DNA of 64,000 bases from Adiantum capillus-veneris (Eukaryota; Streptophyta; Polypodiopsida; Polypodiales; Pteridaceae), in the NCBI GenBank assembly GCA_014529385.2, contig CM043963.1:68247912-68311911 (forward strand), in the 5' to 3' direction. Position 1 is the stretch's first letter, and each line of letters starts with the position of its first letter. Of the stretch, positions 9,984 to 22,043 are shown in pieces. Both the position numbers and the translations under genes were made by a program. The notes beneath the pieces were generated by a model, which did no database searches, was not told where the DNA came from, and worked only from the letters and a program-made list of their open reading frames with translations.

Positions 9984-11487
9984 TGATGCATGGTTTTTAG
10001 GACCCCTTCTGAAGATGCAATAAAGGCACAGTCAGATGTTGGGGAGATGAGGACACTCTAGTCCAAGGGATCTCGAAAGAGAAGAAAAATCTACTTCACA
10101 AGAACCAAAGAGTAAAAAGTGCCATGGACAGAAGATACGTGGGAACGAGCTCTTATGCATGCCTACAACCTATATCTTACAGAATAGCCCATTCTAGGTG
10201 TGAATTTCTAGTGAAATTTACACGAGGATGTTCGTGTGGACTCACAACACAGCATACTCAGTTTTCACTTTTTTACCGATAGTAAATATTTTTTACCACA
10301 GTAAATATTTTTTACCTACAGTAAATATTTTTCACCTACATGGTAAATACAAGTCACTTTTTACCTACAGTAACTTTTTTTACCCATGGTAAATATTTTT
10401 TACTGCACCATAAGTATTTGGTAGGTAACAGTTCACTGTTACTAGAAGCAGTGATTGGGCATCAACAATGCAGTTACAGGAGGAGAAAAGGGGAAAATCT
10501 TATAGTAAAGGTGAGTCAACAGGGATAAAGACTTTTGATTTGAAAAGCGACATGCTGATTTTTGCAAAGAACACATGTCAAAAGAAGCCATGGTTGAGGA
10601 TTTTTTGAGAATTTGATATTCAGCAGGTCCCCCCCTGACATGTGCAGAACCTCCAGTTTCAACAGCCACCTTACCTGCTCTTAAATGCTGGTCAAGGCCT
10701 TATTCCCATGTGCCACAATCAGAAAAATCAGCATTCACCCTCCCCTCTCACATCACTCTAGAGAATATCTTAATGGTGACATATCATGTGACCTCAATCT
10801 GTTGACTACCCTAAGCAAAAAGTAACCCCAATCAGCGGATTTAAGCATGTTTATCCCTAATCCTAAACCCTCTCAGAAACCTATATAAGGAGGCCTTATC
10901 TCACTCAAAACCAACACTTCACCCACTTCACCAAGCAACGAAGCTATGACGACATTGCTCACAACGAGGAGCTATGGATGGAGCTCTACTCTCTCTCCCT
11001 CTCTCTCTCTCCCTCTAGTATGCTACACTACTAGCCCTAAAACCTAAATAAGGAGTCTTCTCTCATGCTCCATGGCCACCATCCTCGCCATCATTCTCTA
11101 AGGTATTGATGTGTTGCTAGTAGGATCATACCTACTTGCTGGGTTGATTGTTTTTTACAAGGGATTATGCCATCCTTGGCTTGCTTCTCTATATCCTTGT
11201 TATGTATGATCAGATGCCGTTGTATTGTTAAGCTGATGTCTTGTGTATATATATGCTACATAAGGTCCCTAAGCTTCGTTTCTATGTGTTTTGCCATATG
11301 TTTTGATGCCATCATAATGCCAGAAGTCTCACTTGCCTATGTGCACTATGTGTGAGGTCCCTAAACCTCTTAATTTAGGGTGGTGCCCCCTTTGTTTTGT
11401 TCTTTGCTTGTTTGCATGAGGCGTGGTTTGTGGAGTGTGCACGAGTACAGAGGCCACCCGATTGCACTGCTCTTTTTCCCGCTATCA
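9984..11487 (+). repeat. 3' LTR of the Tat-like element
   Basis: It starts TGATGCATGG and ends CTATCA, followed by the ACAT duplication. It is 20 bp longer than the 5' LTR because the 'acctacagtaaatattttt' repeat near 10303-10325 has one more copy. Other differences are scattered single bases. The TATATAA box is kept at 10882-10888. Confidence 0.93.
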
Positions 11488-12145
11488 ACATGCATATGCA
11501 TATACGTGCATGCATACACACACACATGTACACACACGCACATGACACCCATATGCACATACACACACATACATGCACATGCACATGCACATGCACACAC
11601 ATACATATACACAGACACACGCATATGCAGCATACGCTCACGTCTATGCGACTTGTCTCTCACGCTGCTTGCCACTTGCCGCTCAAGCATACTCTCAAAC
11701 AGCATGCCCCTCACGCATATGCTAACGTCGCTTGTTGCTTGCCACTCACGCATACGCCACATACGATCATGCATACACTCACATACACACATGCACACAC
11801 ATACATATACACATAACCACATGCACATACACACATACGCTCACGCCTATGCCGCTTTCCGACTACGCATACGCTAACACATCTTGCTGCTCATGTATAT
11901 GCTCACGTCGCTTGCTGCTTACCGCATGCCACTCATGCATACAATCACGTATATGCCACATATGCCGCTCACGCATGCCGCTCATGTATACGATCACGTA
12001 TATGCCACATATGCTCACGCATAAGCCACATACGCTCATGTATATGCCACATATGCTCATGCATATACTCATACATACACACATGTACACACACATACAC
12101 GACCACACATACGCATACTCATGCACACACTCACACATACACATT
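11488..12145. repeat. CA/CATA-rich tract, right flank of the Tat insertion
   Basis: Continuation of the tract seen at 1704-2435. The left part is (CA)n and CATG words. The middle (about 11630-12060) has a longer degenerate unit of the type 'cgctcacgcatatgccacatatg'. Open frames here are repeat artefacts. Confidence 0.85.
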
Positions 12146-12164
12146 GCCTGTTGTTCAATTATAG

Positions 12165-12660
12165 ATACGGTCTCCCGTGATCCTTGGGACCCACCCACCC
12201 CGAGACGTGGTTTGGTAGTGGATGTACTTACTCTAGAGCAGATGGAGATGATGGAGCACCTTTAAATACTTATGAGAGACATCACTTGGAATGCATTTCG
12301 TCGTGATCTCTTGGAAAGCCATTCCAAAGGAGAGAAAGGAATATGTCATTGTCACTCTCCATGATGAGTCTCCACAGTCCCAACCAGATGTGCGCTTTAA
12401 TGACACTCTTTATGATGTGCCGCATGGGAATGTTACTTGGGCATCGTTGCTCAGAGACGCACGATGCATACAAAGAGGGTAGGAATCAGCCCAATTGGGT
12501 TGATAATGAGACGTGGGCAAGGATCAAGGCGGAGCGAGATGGTAACCCACGATTGTTTCAACAATAAGTGGATGCGCGCTCAGAGCAAAGTAGCAGCAAC
12601 ATGTTGCATCTTGGGAGTGGAGGGATGGATGTCATGAAGCGAGATTTTGTAAGTATTACT
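12165..12660 (+). pseudogene. CACTA TNPA-like (plant En/Spm type) coding pieces
   Basis: After an acceptor-like TTATAG the frame reads 'DTVSRDPWDPPTPRRG'. Further on one frame has 'WKAIPKERKEYVI' and 'FNDTLYDVPHGN'; after a frame change near 12470 the next has 'QPNWVDNETWARIKAERDG' and, past a stop at about 12565, 'SSNMLHLGSGGMDVMKRDF'. The spacing of a W-x-x-IP block, a PxWV...W block and an N...H.GSGG block resembles the plant transposase Ptta/En/Spm domain of TNPA proteins. Two frame changes and at least one stop make this a relic. With the TNP2 fragment at the left edge it suggests one decayed CACTA element that hosts the Tat insertion. Confidence 0.45.
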
Positions 12661-12719
12661 TCACATTAATTTAGAGAGATTTTGTAAGTTCATGTTTGTG
12701 TTTAATGTCATGTTTTGAG

Positions 12720-12955
12720 ATATGTTTGCTCAATGTATTTCATTTGCTGCGAAGGTAGTTCGATCGATGTTCGACTCAATTGGAGATGGACTGCACGTTC
12801 TCTCATGGCTACAATCGTCTTTGAGTAAAGCTCATATCCAAGGACTCTTCAGTGATGATGCGCATATGTATTCGTATGTCGCGCATAGGCATTTTCTCAT
12901 TAAGATTGTGCAGTTTTGTTTATGTGCAGGGAGTGCCACCATCCCCATTGCGTAA
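12720..12955 (+). pseudogene. Short unrecognised open frame following the TNPA-like region
   Basis: A 77-codon frame with 'FDSIGDGLHVLSWLQSSLSK', ending near 12955. No family is recognised. It may be a 3' exon of the TNPA-like gene or chance. A 'gtgcagg' acceptor-like word sits near 12930. Confidence 0.2.
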
Positions 12956-12959
12956 GGAC

Positions 12960-14409
12960 TAGCTCTCCGATTAGGGAGTCCGCGATGTCCTTAATTCATT
13001 ATATTTTGTAATCCTCAATTTATCCTATGATGTATCTTTTACATGCAATAATTTTATATTTTGTAATGACCAAATTATCAATAAAATAGCGTACAATACA
13101 ATACAATCGTGTTATGGTTGCAATTCACGTTATGGTCTCTTATTTTCTTTATGTTATGTGATGGTGTTGTAATTGTTATGTTATATTATGGTGTGTATTT
13201 GTTATGTCTCTTTTGACACTTGTTTTTTTTAAGGTATGGTGTTGTTATGGTGTGAGCATTGATTTTGTTATGGTGTGCATCTATTAATGGGCTATTAACA
13301 TAATATGGCGGAAGGGGGAGCCCTGTACATGTGTCGCAATTTGTGACCTGAAGGCTAAAGTCCAAAACTAAAAGAAGCCCCTTTGCATGCAATAAAGAGG
13401 GAGAGAGGGAGAGAGAGAGAGGCCGCCGGAGGCGGCCGACCGTACTAGTAACCTTTATGCCACACCCTTACAAGGGTGTATTTGGGTAGAGTGTGATATA
13501 TTGTAGTTTGGGGGTATCCAACTATAATATGTCCCACTCTGTCCAAAAATAAATAAAAATGCACAGAGCCAGTATCACTCTTGGTAAGTTTTTCCGTAAG
13601 GCTAGGATATTACCCCCGGTAAAACCCTTAGTAATTCTACCAATAAAACTCAGAAATTAATGGGGATTTTATCGGCCTAATGATACTGGGGTTTTACCGA
13701 GGCCGTGGTATTTTTTTGGAAAAAAATTATACTTGTATTTTCCCCGTTATTCCCTCTGGTACATGGCTAATCCCTCGTAGTGGTTTCTAAGGTTTTTAAA
13801 TAAATCATAGACATCCTAAGGTCTGGTCCTGGGTCTCTTCAACAAATAAGTTCATCATCGCAGAGATTCTCAATTATTTATAAGCTTCTAGAAGCCCTTT
13901 CATATTTCACATTACTGTTAATAAAACACACACATAAAAATTACACAATAGAATGAGACACACAATGCACTACCATTCTCTACATGTCTTTGATAACACT
14001 ACTTGGAACTATCTATACATCTCTAGGCTATCCAAGATAGCAAAACTTCCATATTTGTCAATTATTTGTGCAAGTGTTTAGCATACAAGCATCGTAACTT
14101 CTACTATTCGCACCTATAGTATCTCACGAATTCATCGACACCGCTAGTGATGCTCATTAATTGAGCGTGAGGAGTGAAACTTTGTTTAAAGAGAAAGGGG
14201 ATTTGTGGATCGCCATTTTTGACGCACATGTTCATTTTTCTACTCCTCGAAAGAATCACATAGTTTGCAAAAGAGGAATTGAAGAGACGTGTGCACAAAG
14301 ACAAATAAAAGCAACAAACGTCGAAAGACAGAAAAATCTATACTATTTTATTAATGAGGAATGAGAAGTACGGTGTGGTGCTTCTCAACCCTCATTCATA
14401 AGCCACGAT
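12960..14409. other. AT-rich intergenic DNA with a GA tract and a MITE-like inverted repeat
   Basis: No gene recognised. At 13396-13422 there is a (GA)n tract next to 'gccgccggaggcggc', a short GC palindrome. At about 13605-13705 'ccccggtaaaaccc' is mirrored by 'ggggttttaccgagg', an imperfect inverted repeat like a small MITE or the end of a DNA transposon. A related AT-rich segment occurs near 1360-1440, consistent with subterminal sequence of the CACTA relic, which is inference. Confidence 0.4.
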
Positions 14410-14601
14410 TGAAGGAGTACGAGCGGAAGTGCGACGCGAGAGAGAGTGCGAGAAGAAGAGCACGACGATATGGTGAACTCGCTCTACTGTAATGTGTAGA
14501 GCATAGTGAGTTCTTATTAGGTTTTAACAAAAGAATATGTGTACATACCTGGCGGCCCGCCCACTTACCTGGGCGACCACATTGGGCTTTATACCCCAAC
14601 A
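14410..14601 (-). repeat. 3' LTR of copia element 1
   Basis: 192 bp, ending CCCCAACA on the plus strand. One base (about 14466, C/T) separates it from the other LTR. The first bases inside the element, 'acctcccactta' on plus, are the complement of the polypurine tract (14602-14613). Confidence 0.95.
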
Positions 14602-17600
14602 ACCTCCCACTTAAAGTCCAATGTGGTACTTTAAGTGTGAGAGAAGCTACTATACAAGCTAATATACAAGAGATGTAGAGAAGTGATGTACTACCCTACA
14701 CCTAACTGCTTGCGAAAATGCGCAAAGCTCTCTGAGGGAAGTCCTTTTGTAAGTAGATCAGCAGGATTTTCTGTGGTGTGAACTTTGACAAGCTGAAGTT
14801 GCTTATCCTCGAGCATTTCCCTGATGAAATGATACTTCACATCCACATGCTTTGTCTTTGAGTGATAAACTGGATTGCGAGCAAATTGTATACCACTTTG
14901 ACTATCACAATATAACACAGGCATCTCTTCTTTGATTCCCAAATCTGTTACTAGTGATTAAGCCAAATTGATTCTTTGCATGCCTCTGATGCTGCAACAT
15001 ATTCAGCCTCTGTAGTAGACTGAGTAACACAATCTTGTAATCTAGAACGCCATGATACTGCTCCACCAGCCAATGTAAAGACATACCCTGACGTCGACCT
15101 TCGGTTGTCTAAGTCACCTGCATAATCTGAGTCTGTAAAACCCTTTACACTTAGCTCCTGACTCCCATAGCATATACGCATACTCTTTGTAGCTTTCAGG
15201 TATCTCAATATTCCTTTCACTGCCTCGCAATGTTTCTTGCCTGGGTTTGACATGTATCGACTTACTACTCCCCACTGCAAATGCAATGCCTGGGCGAGTA
15301 GAAATCATTGCATACATCAAACTACCCACTGCAGACGCATATGGAATCTTATCCATTTCAGCCTTTTCTTCCTCAGACACAGGACAATATTGTTTGCTAC
15401 GTTTCACATATGGTGGCAATGGAACACTCAATGCCTTTCCCTTCTCCATATTGAAACGGTGCAAAACCTTGTCAATATACTCTGTTTGAGATAACCAAAT
15501 CAACTTCTTTGATCTGTCTCTCTCAATGCGCATACCAAGTATATGACTTGCCTCACCCATGTCTTTCATGTCAAACGATTTTGCCATCTTTGACTTCAAA
15601 GCTGAAATTTATTCCAAGTGCTTGCCAGCAATCAACATGTCATCCACATACAAAATAAGGATCACCAACTGCCATCCTTAGCCTTCTTTGTATATAGACA
15701 ATGATCGAACTCACAACGTTTGTAGCCTTGAGAAAGCATAAACTTGTGGAATTTATGGTACCATGCCCTTGGTGATTGTTTTAAGCCATAAAGACTCTTT
15801 AACAACTGGCATACCCAATCTTCCTTGCCTTTCTCAACAAACCCTTCTGGCTACTGCATGTAAATTTCCACATCTAAATCACCATGCAAGAACGCTGTCT
15901 TGACATCCATTTGGTGCAACACCAAATCTAATATGGCAACCAATGCAAGAAAGCATCTCAATGTAGTCATCTTGACCACCGGAGAGAAGACTTCATCAAA
16001 GTCAATGCCTTGTTCTTGCTTAAAGCCCTTGGCAACAAGCCTTGCTTTGTACTTTGGCTGACTATCATGAGCGGTGATCTTATACTTGTAAACCCATTTA
16101 CAGGGTAGAGCCTTTTTGCCCCGTGGTAATTTAACTAGCTTCCATGTCTGGTTTTTATGCAGAGCTGTCATCTCTGACCGCATGGCCAATTGCCAATTCT
16201 CGGAGTCCTTCATTTGCACTGCTTCCTTGTAACATGAAGGCTCATTGCAATCAGTCAACATGACATAGTTCATAGATGGAACAAACCTATCAGGAGGTCG
16301 CGTGACACGTCCAGATCTACGCACAATAGGTGGCTCAGGCTCAGCCACAACCTGTGGTTCCACTCTATCCTTTCCTTGCTCCTCTTGAGCCCTGACATTT
16401 TGTCTTGCACGTGCAGGTCCATCTTCTTGGAAGACAACTCTTCTAATCTCCTCAACCCTCTCTGGTTTAGAATGATATTTGGATTCATTAAAGTGAACAT
16501 CATTGCTGCGGACAACCTTTCTGGATTCGGGATCCCAAAGTCTGTACCCCATCTCACCAGAATTACCATAGCCTAGAAAGATGCACTTTCTACTCTTTGG
16601 CTCATGTTTGTTCCTAAATTCCTTTGGAACGTGAGTATATGCCTCACAGCCAAAGACTCTGAGATGCTTGTATGAGGGCATTTTGCCTGACCATACCATC
16701 TCTGGCACTGAATCGTTCTGCAAAACCTTGCTAGGAGATCTATTTACAAGATGAACAGCTGTTGATACAGCTTCAGCCCAAAACCCATTTGGCAGCTGTG
16801 CATTAGACAACATACTTTTGACCTTCTCTTGTATGGTCCTATTCATCCTCTCAGCAACACCATTTTGAGGAGGATTGTAAGGAGCAGTAAGTTCACGTTT
16901 TATATCTTTTGACTCACAAAAGTCCTGAAAGGCCTTTGAAACATACTCTCCACCATTGTCAGTGCGTAATCATTTAAGCTTCTTGCCACTCTGATTCTCC
17001 ACAAGTGTCACAAACGTTTTGAAAACACTAAACGCTTCATCCTTGTGCTTGAGAAAGTAAACCCATACTTTCCTCGAGTAATCATCTATAAATTTCATAA
17101 AGTAAGAAGCTCCCCCTAGAGATAGGTTAGGCATAGGTCCACACAAATCACTATGAACAAGTGCCAACTGTGTATCTCTTCTACTGCTTCTATGCTTATG
17201 TGGCTGCTGTGTTTGCTTACCATACAGACAATGTTCACAGAATTCAAAATCATTAAATGAAAAGCCAGGCAAATAACCAGAACGAGACAAGATTTCCATT
17301 CCCTTCTTGGACATATGTCCTAACCGGCTATGCCACAAAGAAACGTTCGGCTGCTCGGTTACATTGATTACATTTTTAGAGACATTTGATACATAAATCA
17401 TGTAAAGTCCTCCAGACTTTACTCCATGTGCTACTGTCATAGAACCCTTGGATATCTTCCACATGTTCTATCCAAAAGTGGTGACGTAGCCAGCATCATC
17501 AAGTAAACCTGTGCTGATCAAGCTCTTTGTAATTGCGGGAACATGTCTCACATTCTTCAGCGTGAAAGAAGAGCCATTCTAAAACTTCAATTGTACATCT

Positions 17601-18006
17601 CCAACACCTAAGATCTCACATGTCTGCCCATTGCCTAGCCGAACATGATCTTTAGTGGTCACATAAGAAGTAAACCACTCCTTGTTTGGAGACACATGAA
17701 GTGATGTCCTTGAGTCTATAATCGAGTCACTCAGTGCATTTCCATCAGATGCTGTAAGAAGAGCTGAGTCCATTGTATTCTTCAAGAAGTAGATGTCTCC
17801 TGACACTAGACTGTCATCCTCTGCAACAGTGTTTGTCACATTTATTTCTTGAATCTTCACTGAGGACTTGTTCTTCTCACCATGGTCTTCAGCTTTCTCT
17901 TTGCCTTTTTCTGCTTTCCATTCTCTGCAGTCTCTTTTCATGTGACCCTTCTTGACACAATGGTAGCATTCTATGTCACTCTTGCCTTTAGCACTGCGGG
18001 ACTTGC

Positions 18007-18124
18007 TGTTGAGAGAGAAGGAGAGAACACAGAAGTAGAACCCCAAAGTGTGTAGAATACACACATGAGATGATGTATATATAGAGAAGCCATATATTGA
18101 GTAGCTTCACATATAAGCTCAACA
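18007..18124 (-). repeat. 3' LTR of the nested non-autonomous element
   Basis: 118 bp. It lacks a 24-bp segment ('gaggggacgtgggtgcc' region) present in the other LTR. Frames reading through it join copia gag and repeat sequence and are not genes. Confidence 0.88.
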
Positions 18125-18836
18125 CCCCCGCTCAAATAAGGGTCCCTAACTGTGGATGAAAAAAACCCTTGGGGGATCAAGGGAAAAACCCACAGCTCTA
18201 TATACACCCACCGTTATATTATAAAAATCATTAAATATACAAATGTTTACGAGGAGCTACATCACTCCTTTTACAATGAATGTTTTATGAGGAGTTACAT
18301 TACTCCTATCCTATCAATACAATAATGAATACAAAGGTTCAATAAAGAGGTGTAAAAGCTATCGATTAGCTTGTAATCAAAAGTGTCTCCGTGAATCTGC
18401 TGTGTAGCTTGTCATCAATATCGCATCACCAAACATGTCTTCATGTTGTCATCAATATGGCATCACCAAACATATCTTCATAAATCTTTTATTGTCACCA
18501 AGTTTGTCTTCATAAAATCAATTCTTTGATCAATCCTACATAGATCATAGACTCCAAAAGAAAACATGTCATGAAAATTATTAGCATCGTTAATGAAATA
18601 ATTACGTTCACAATGCCATAAGAGATGGTTCGAGACGCCACTCTTTTGACGACATATATACGCACGACAACATATGGTACATAAAGTATAAACGTAAAAG
18701 TACAAAATGTGTGATTACGTGATACAAATGATATGTGTATATACTACATAAAACAACATTTATCAATGTAGTAATTAATGAATACCATCAAAGTATTAAC
18801 AAAATATCATCATTATATCAATAAAAATGAATAAAT

Positions 18837-19240
18837 GATCATGGTATCAACGAAAAGCATCATGATATCACCGAGAATAATCATTGTATCAACGAAACAA
18901 CATCATGGCATCACCGAGAATAACCATGGTATCAACGAAACATCATCATGGCATCACCGAGAATAACCATGGTATCAACGAAACAATATCATGGTATCAC
19001 TGAGAATAACCATGGTATCAACAAAACATCATCATGGTATCAACAAAAATCACCATGGAATCAACGAAATATCATCATGGAATCACCGAGAATAACCATG
19101 GTATCAACGAAATATCATCATGGCACCACCGAGAATAACCATGGTATCAATGACATATCATCATGGTATCAACGAAAATCACCATGACCAAAGTATTAAC
19201 AAAACATCATCATGGTACCATCAAAATCACTATGGTATCA
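18837..19240. repeat. Minisatellite of about 43-bp period inside the nested element
   Basis: Around nine variants of 'catggcatcaccgagaataa' plus 'ccatggtatcaacgaaacat'. The CATGG words give a regular spacing. Some units are shortened. The open frame through it is a repeat product. Confidence 0.85.
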
Positions 19241-19530
19241 ATGAGAAATTATCAATAAAACGACGTAAACTATATCTCTAAAAGAATAATTATAGAGAAT
19301 CAATGAACGAGTATATCATATAGCAAAAGATCATGTACCAACAATAGCTCGATAGAATTTGGACGATCATCAACGGCTCGACTGAATCGGAACGATGTGT
19401 AACTGGCTTCTGCAGCAAAGTTACTTCAGTAACAAATATATGATTGATGAAGAAAAATATAATTGAGAAGTTTTCAATTATGAGAAAAATCAAAAGCAAA
19501 AAGTAAAATTTTGATTTTCAAACATATTCG

Positions 19531-20110
19531 CAGTCCGAGACGATAACCCAAAATCGGTGGAGAATTTAGAGAAACTTTCTTCTGCAAAGTTATAGACCAC
19601 ATCGATTCCAATCCCCATCGCGGATAGTTTCTTCTGCAAAGTTGTAGAACACATCGATTCCGGTCTCTCACGCGGGTAGTTTTTCTGTAAAGTTGTAGAC
19701 CACATCGATTCCGGTCTCTCACGCGGGTAGTTTCTGCAAAATCGTTTTCAACAAGCAGAAAAATCAAAAACAAAAAACGAAAATTGCTTTTCAGGTATGT
19801 ACGCAGTCCGCGAACGATAACTCAAAATCGGTGCAGAATTTGAAAACACTTTCTTCTGCAAAGTTGTAGACCACATCGATTCCGGTCTCTAAAGCGGGTA
19901 GTTTCTGCAAAATCGTTTCCAATTAGCACAAAAATCAAAAACAAAACGCGAAAGCTGTTTTTCAGGTATGTACGCAGTCCGCGAACGATAACTCAAAATC
20001 GGTGCAGAATTTGAAAAAACTTCCTTCTACAAAGTTGTAGACCACATCGATTCCGATCCCTTATACGGGAAGTTTCTGCAAAATCGATTTTTATCAGGAG
20101 AAAAATTGAA
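19531..20110. repeat. Tandem repeats of about 171-273 bp inside the nested element
   Basis: Units begin with CAGTCCG at 19531, 19804 and 19975 and share 'gttgtagaccacatcgattc'. The first unit is longer because an internal 52-55-bp piece ('ttctgcaaagttgtag...cgcgggtagt') is itself repeated three times. Repeats within a non-coding LTR element may be template-switching products. Confidence 0.85.
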
Positions 20111-20136
20111 AACAAAAACGTACTGCTCTGATACCA

Positions 20137-20278
20137 TGTTGAGAGAGAAGGAGAGAACACAGAAGTAGAACCCCAAAGTGTGTAGAATACACACATGAGA
20201 TGATGTATATATAGAGGGGACGTGGGTGCCATATATAGAGAAGCCATATATTGAGTAGCTTCACATATAAGCTCAACA
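20137..20278 (-). repeat. 5' LTR of the nested non-autonomous element
   Basis: 142 bp. An extra 24 bp relative to the left LTR comes from a duplicated 'atatatagag' region. The primer site lies immediately inside at 20125-20136. Confidence 0.88.
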
Positions 20279-20947
20279 CTTGCTACGAGACTGATTCCTC
20301 TTTCCACCTTTGTACTTTTCTTTGGTCCTTCCCCTGACAACTAAGGTTGTTCCTTTGCCTTTGTCCATTGTCTTTCTATTGGTTTCTTCAGTAAGCAGAC
20401 TTCCTTCTACACCTGCTATGTTCAAACCATCTGGAGGTGCAGAATTACTCAAAGTTGTGCGAAAAGTGTCCCAACTTTCCGGCAATGTGATCAACAGGAA
20501 CATAGCTCTAACAGGTTCATCAAACTTGACACCTTGAGCTGACAACTGACTATAGATTGTGTTGAATCCATTCAGATGATTGGACATAGGTGTCCCTTCT
20601 TTCATCTTCAAGTCAACAAGCTTCTTAAGCCAATATACCTGTGAAGCTACACTCTGCTTCTCATAAAGATCACTCAGCTTTAACCATGCTTGATAAGCCG
20701 ACATCTCGTCTGCTACATTGAAGTAAACGCTTTCTACCAAAGTCAGCATAATGGTAGAAAGTGCCAATTCATCCATTTCGCTCCATTCATCTTCGTCCAT
20801 ATCTTCTGGTTTTATCCCCTTGAGCTTTATAGGTTTTATCTGCTTCTTTTGTACCAACACGTGCCAAATCTGCTTCTTCCACAATGGGAAATTGGTTCCA
20901 TCCAGCTTCTTGATATTGTAAAGAGCAGTGTCCTGTGATCCAGCCAT

Positions 20948-22029
20948 AGCTACGCTTCACAGTAGTTTACTTTCTTGGGAAAAATTCGGCAGAGTTTCCC
21001 TTGTAAACTGACCTCTGAACCAATATCAACCTGTCAAATGAACCAAGAAAGCTTCAGATTCTGCATAAATTTCGGCAGAGTCTCCTTTGTAAAATGGCTC
21101 TGGTGTACTCAAAAACAGATCAAAAAACAGCTCAAAAACACTGTCTCTCTGACACTGTAAGCTGTGGGTAAACCTGTCCTGCACCTGTACTGTCTCTGAC
21201 TGTCCTGTCACTGTCCTGTAAGCATAGACTGCGACAATGCCTCAATGGCAGTAAAGCAAAGATGCAATCCCAACTGTCTAACTCACAGTCAATACATCCT
21301 AGCTGCCTATCTAAGGGTGCTCGAGGGATCGCTCCAAGACCTGTAGCACCGAAAGGATCTCAACATTCGAGAATCCCCCAGCTCAATAAAACCTCACTCG
21401 ATCCTCAACAAAGGCTGCAGTAAATCTGACAGTACATAGACATCCCACAAAGTCATACATCCACAAATTTCCCACTATATGCTGTAACCGCTGCGGCGGT
21501 TGTTTGCTGCGTGACTCACAGCCAGCAAACCCTTAATAGACATACATCATCTCTGACAATACATCCCATGTGGAAGTACCTGCAATGTCAGGATGAAATC
21601 TGGAATATCAAGCAACAAACACAAGCTACCTGATGAACTAGTGGATGTCGCCTACAGTCTGTGTGTAGATGTGCCCCTGTCGTATGTGACACGCCTCCAA
21701 GAACTGTGAGCCGTCCTTCGATGTGTAGACAGCCACAAATCACCACTCTGGGAGTGTTGATATCCTCAGCACCTGTAGTCGTAGGCCGAAAACCCCAAAT
21801 TTGCAAAGTCGGATCTGCACCCACTGAGACCACGTAGTCGAAAATGGCCTGTGCAGAACTTTGTCGAAGCCGAACGGTGGCCGAGATGACCTCAAAATGA
21901 AATTCTGAGAACACCAAGCCCCTCTGCTTCGCCACAGGATTTGGGGCCGTGTCTTCGCCTGTCGAATTTCACTGCAATCTGAGGTGGTGACTCTAGCCTC
22001 CTACAGTGCTGCCCCGAGCCTCGATCTGA
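20948..22029 (-). other. Untranslated leader of copia element 1
   Basis: About 1.08 kb between gag ATG (20947) and the primer site. The same leader occurs in copia element 2 (60770-61850) with many small differences. It has short open frames and stops but no conserved long frame. Such long leaders hold packaging and dimerisation signals in related elements; none is identified here. Confidence 0.7.
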
Positions 22030-22041
22030 GCTCTGATACCA
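22030..22041 (-). other. Primer binding site (initiator-Met tRNA) of copia element 1
   Basis: Plus strand 'gctctgatacca' equals TGGTATCAGAGC on minus, the standard plant tRNA-iMet primer site, two bases from the 5' LTR. Confidence 0.92.
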
Positions 22042-22043
22042 GT

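Larger units (their letters stand above)
2436..11487 (+). mobile_element. Ty3/gypsy LTR retrotransposon, Tat-like lineage, near full length
   Basis: The element is 9052 bp, with LTRs of 1484 bp (2436-3919) and 1504 bp (9984-11487) that begin TGATGCATG and end TCA. Flanking 4-bp ACAT (2432-2435 and 11488-11491) is a target duplication. A primer-site candidate follows the 5' LTR and a purine tract precedes the 3' LTR. The internal order is gag-like frames, protease, reverse transcriptase, a degenerate RNase H, a second complete RNase H, then integrase. That order with a second (archaeal-like) RNase H defines the Tat group. The pol frame is intact (5872-9651), while the gag part is broken into several frames and a TAG stop separates gag and pol. 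The LTRs differ by roughly a dozen substitutions plus one repeat unit, so insertion is fairly recent. Confidence 0.93.
18007..20278 (-). mobile_element. Non-autonomous LTR retrotransposon (TRIM/LARD-like) nested in copia element 1
   Basis: The 2272-bp insert has short terminal direct repeats (18007-18124, 118 bp; 20137-20278, 142 bp) that run TGTTGAG...CTCAACA, with a perfect CTTGC target duplication (18002-18006 and 20279-20283). Beside the right LTR 'gctctgatacca' (20125-20136) is the complement of the initiator-Met tRNA primer site, so the element lies on the minus strand. Beside the left LTR a short G-rich purine run (plus 'cccccgctc') serves as polypurine tract. There are no retrotransposon protein motifs inside; the interior is two blocks of tandem repeats. 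It is too large for a classic TRIM and too small for most LARDs. Confidence 0.9.
14691..20947 (-). pseudogene. Copia element 1 gag-pol polyprotein, heavily mutated
   Basis: Gag starts at 20947 and runs to the nested element at 20278; the frame resumes at 18006 with zinc knuckle 'CYHCVKKGHMKRDC'. Compared with copia element 2 I see stops at 17579-17581 (AAG to TAG), 17468-17470 (CAG to TAG), 16970-16972 (TGC to TGA), 15851-15853 (CAG to TAG) and 15609-15611 (GAA to TAA). One-base indels lie near 15664, 15259 and 14957. The protease motif reads DSRTS where element 2 has DSGAS, so the catalytic Gly is lost. Integrase, RT ('MDVKTAFLHGDL') and RNase H ('DSDYAGDLDNRRSTSGY') segments are all recognisable. 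The protein cannot be made; spread of this copy must have relied on other copies, or the damage arose in a template. Confidence 0.93.

Noticed and set aside
18837..20110. CRISPR-like regular repeats
   Set aside because: Eukaryotic context, repeats without unique spacers, inside an LTR element with target duplication.
20125..20136. tRNA gene remnants at 'gctctgatacca' sites
   Set aside because: These are primer binding sites only; no cloverleaf is present around them.
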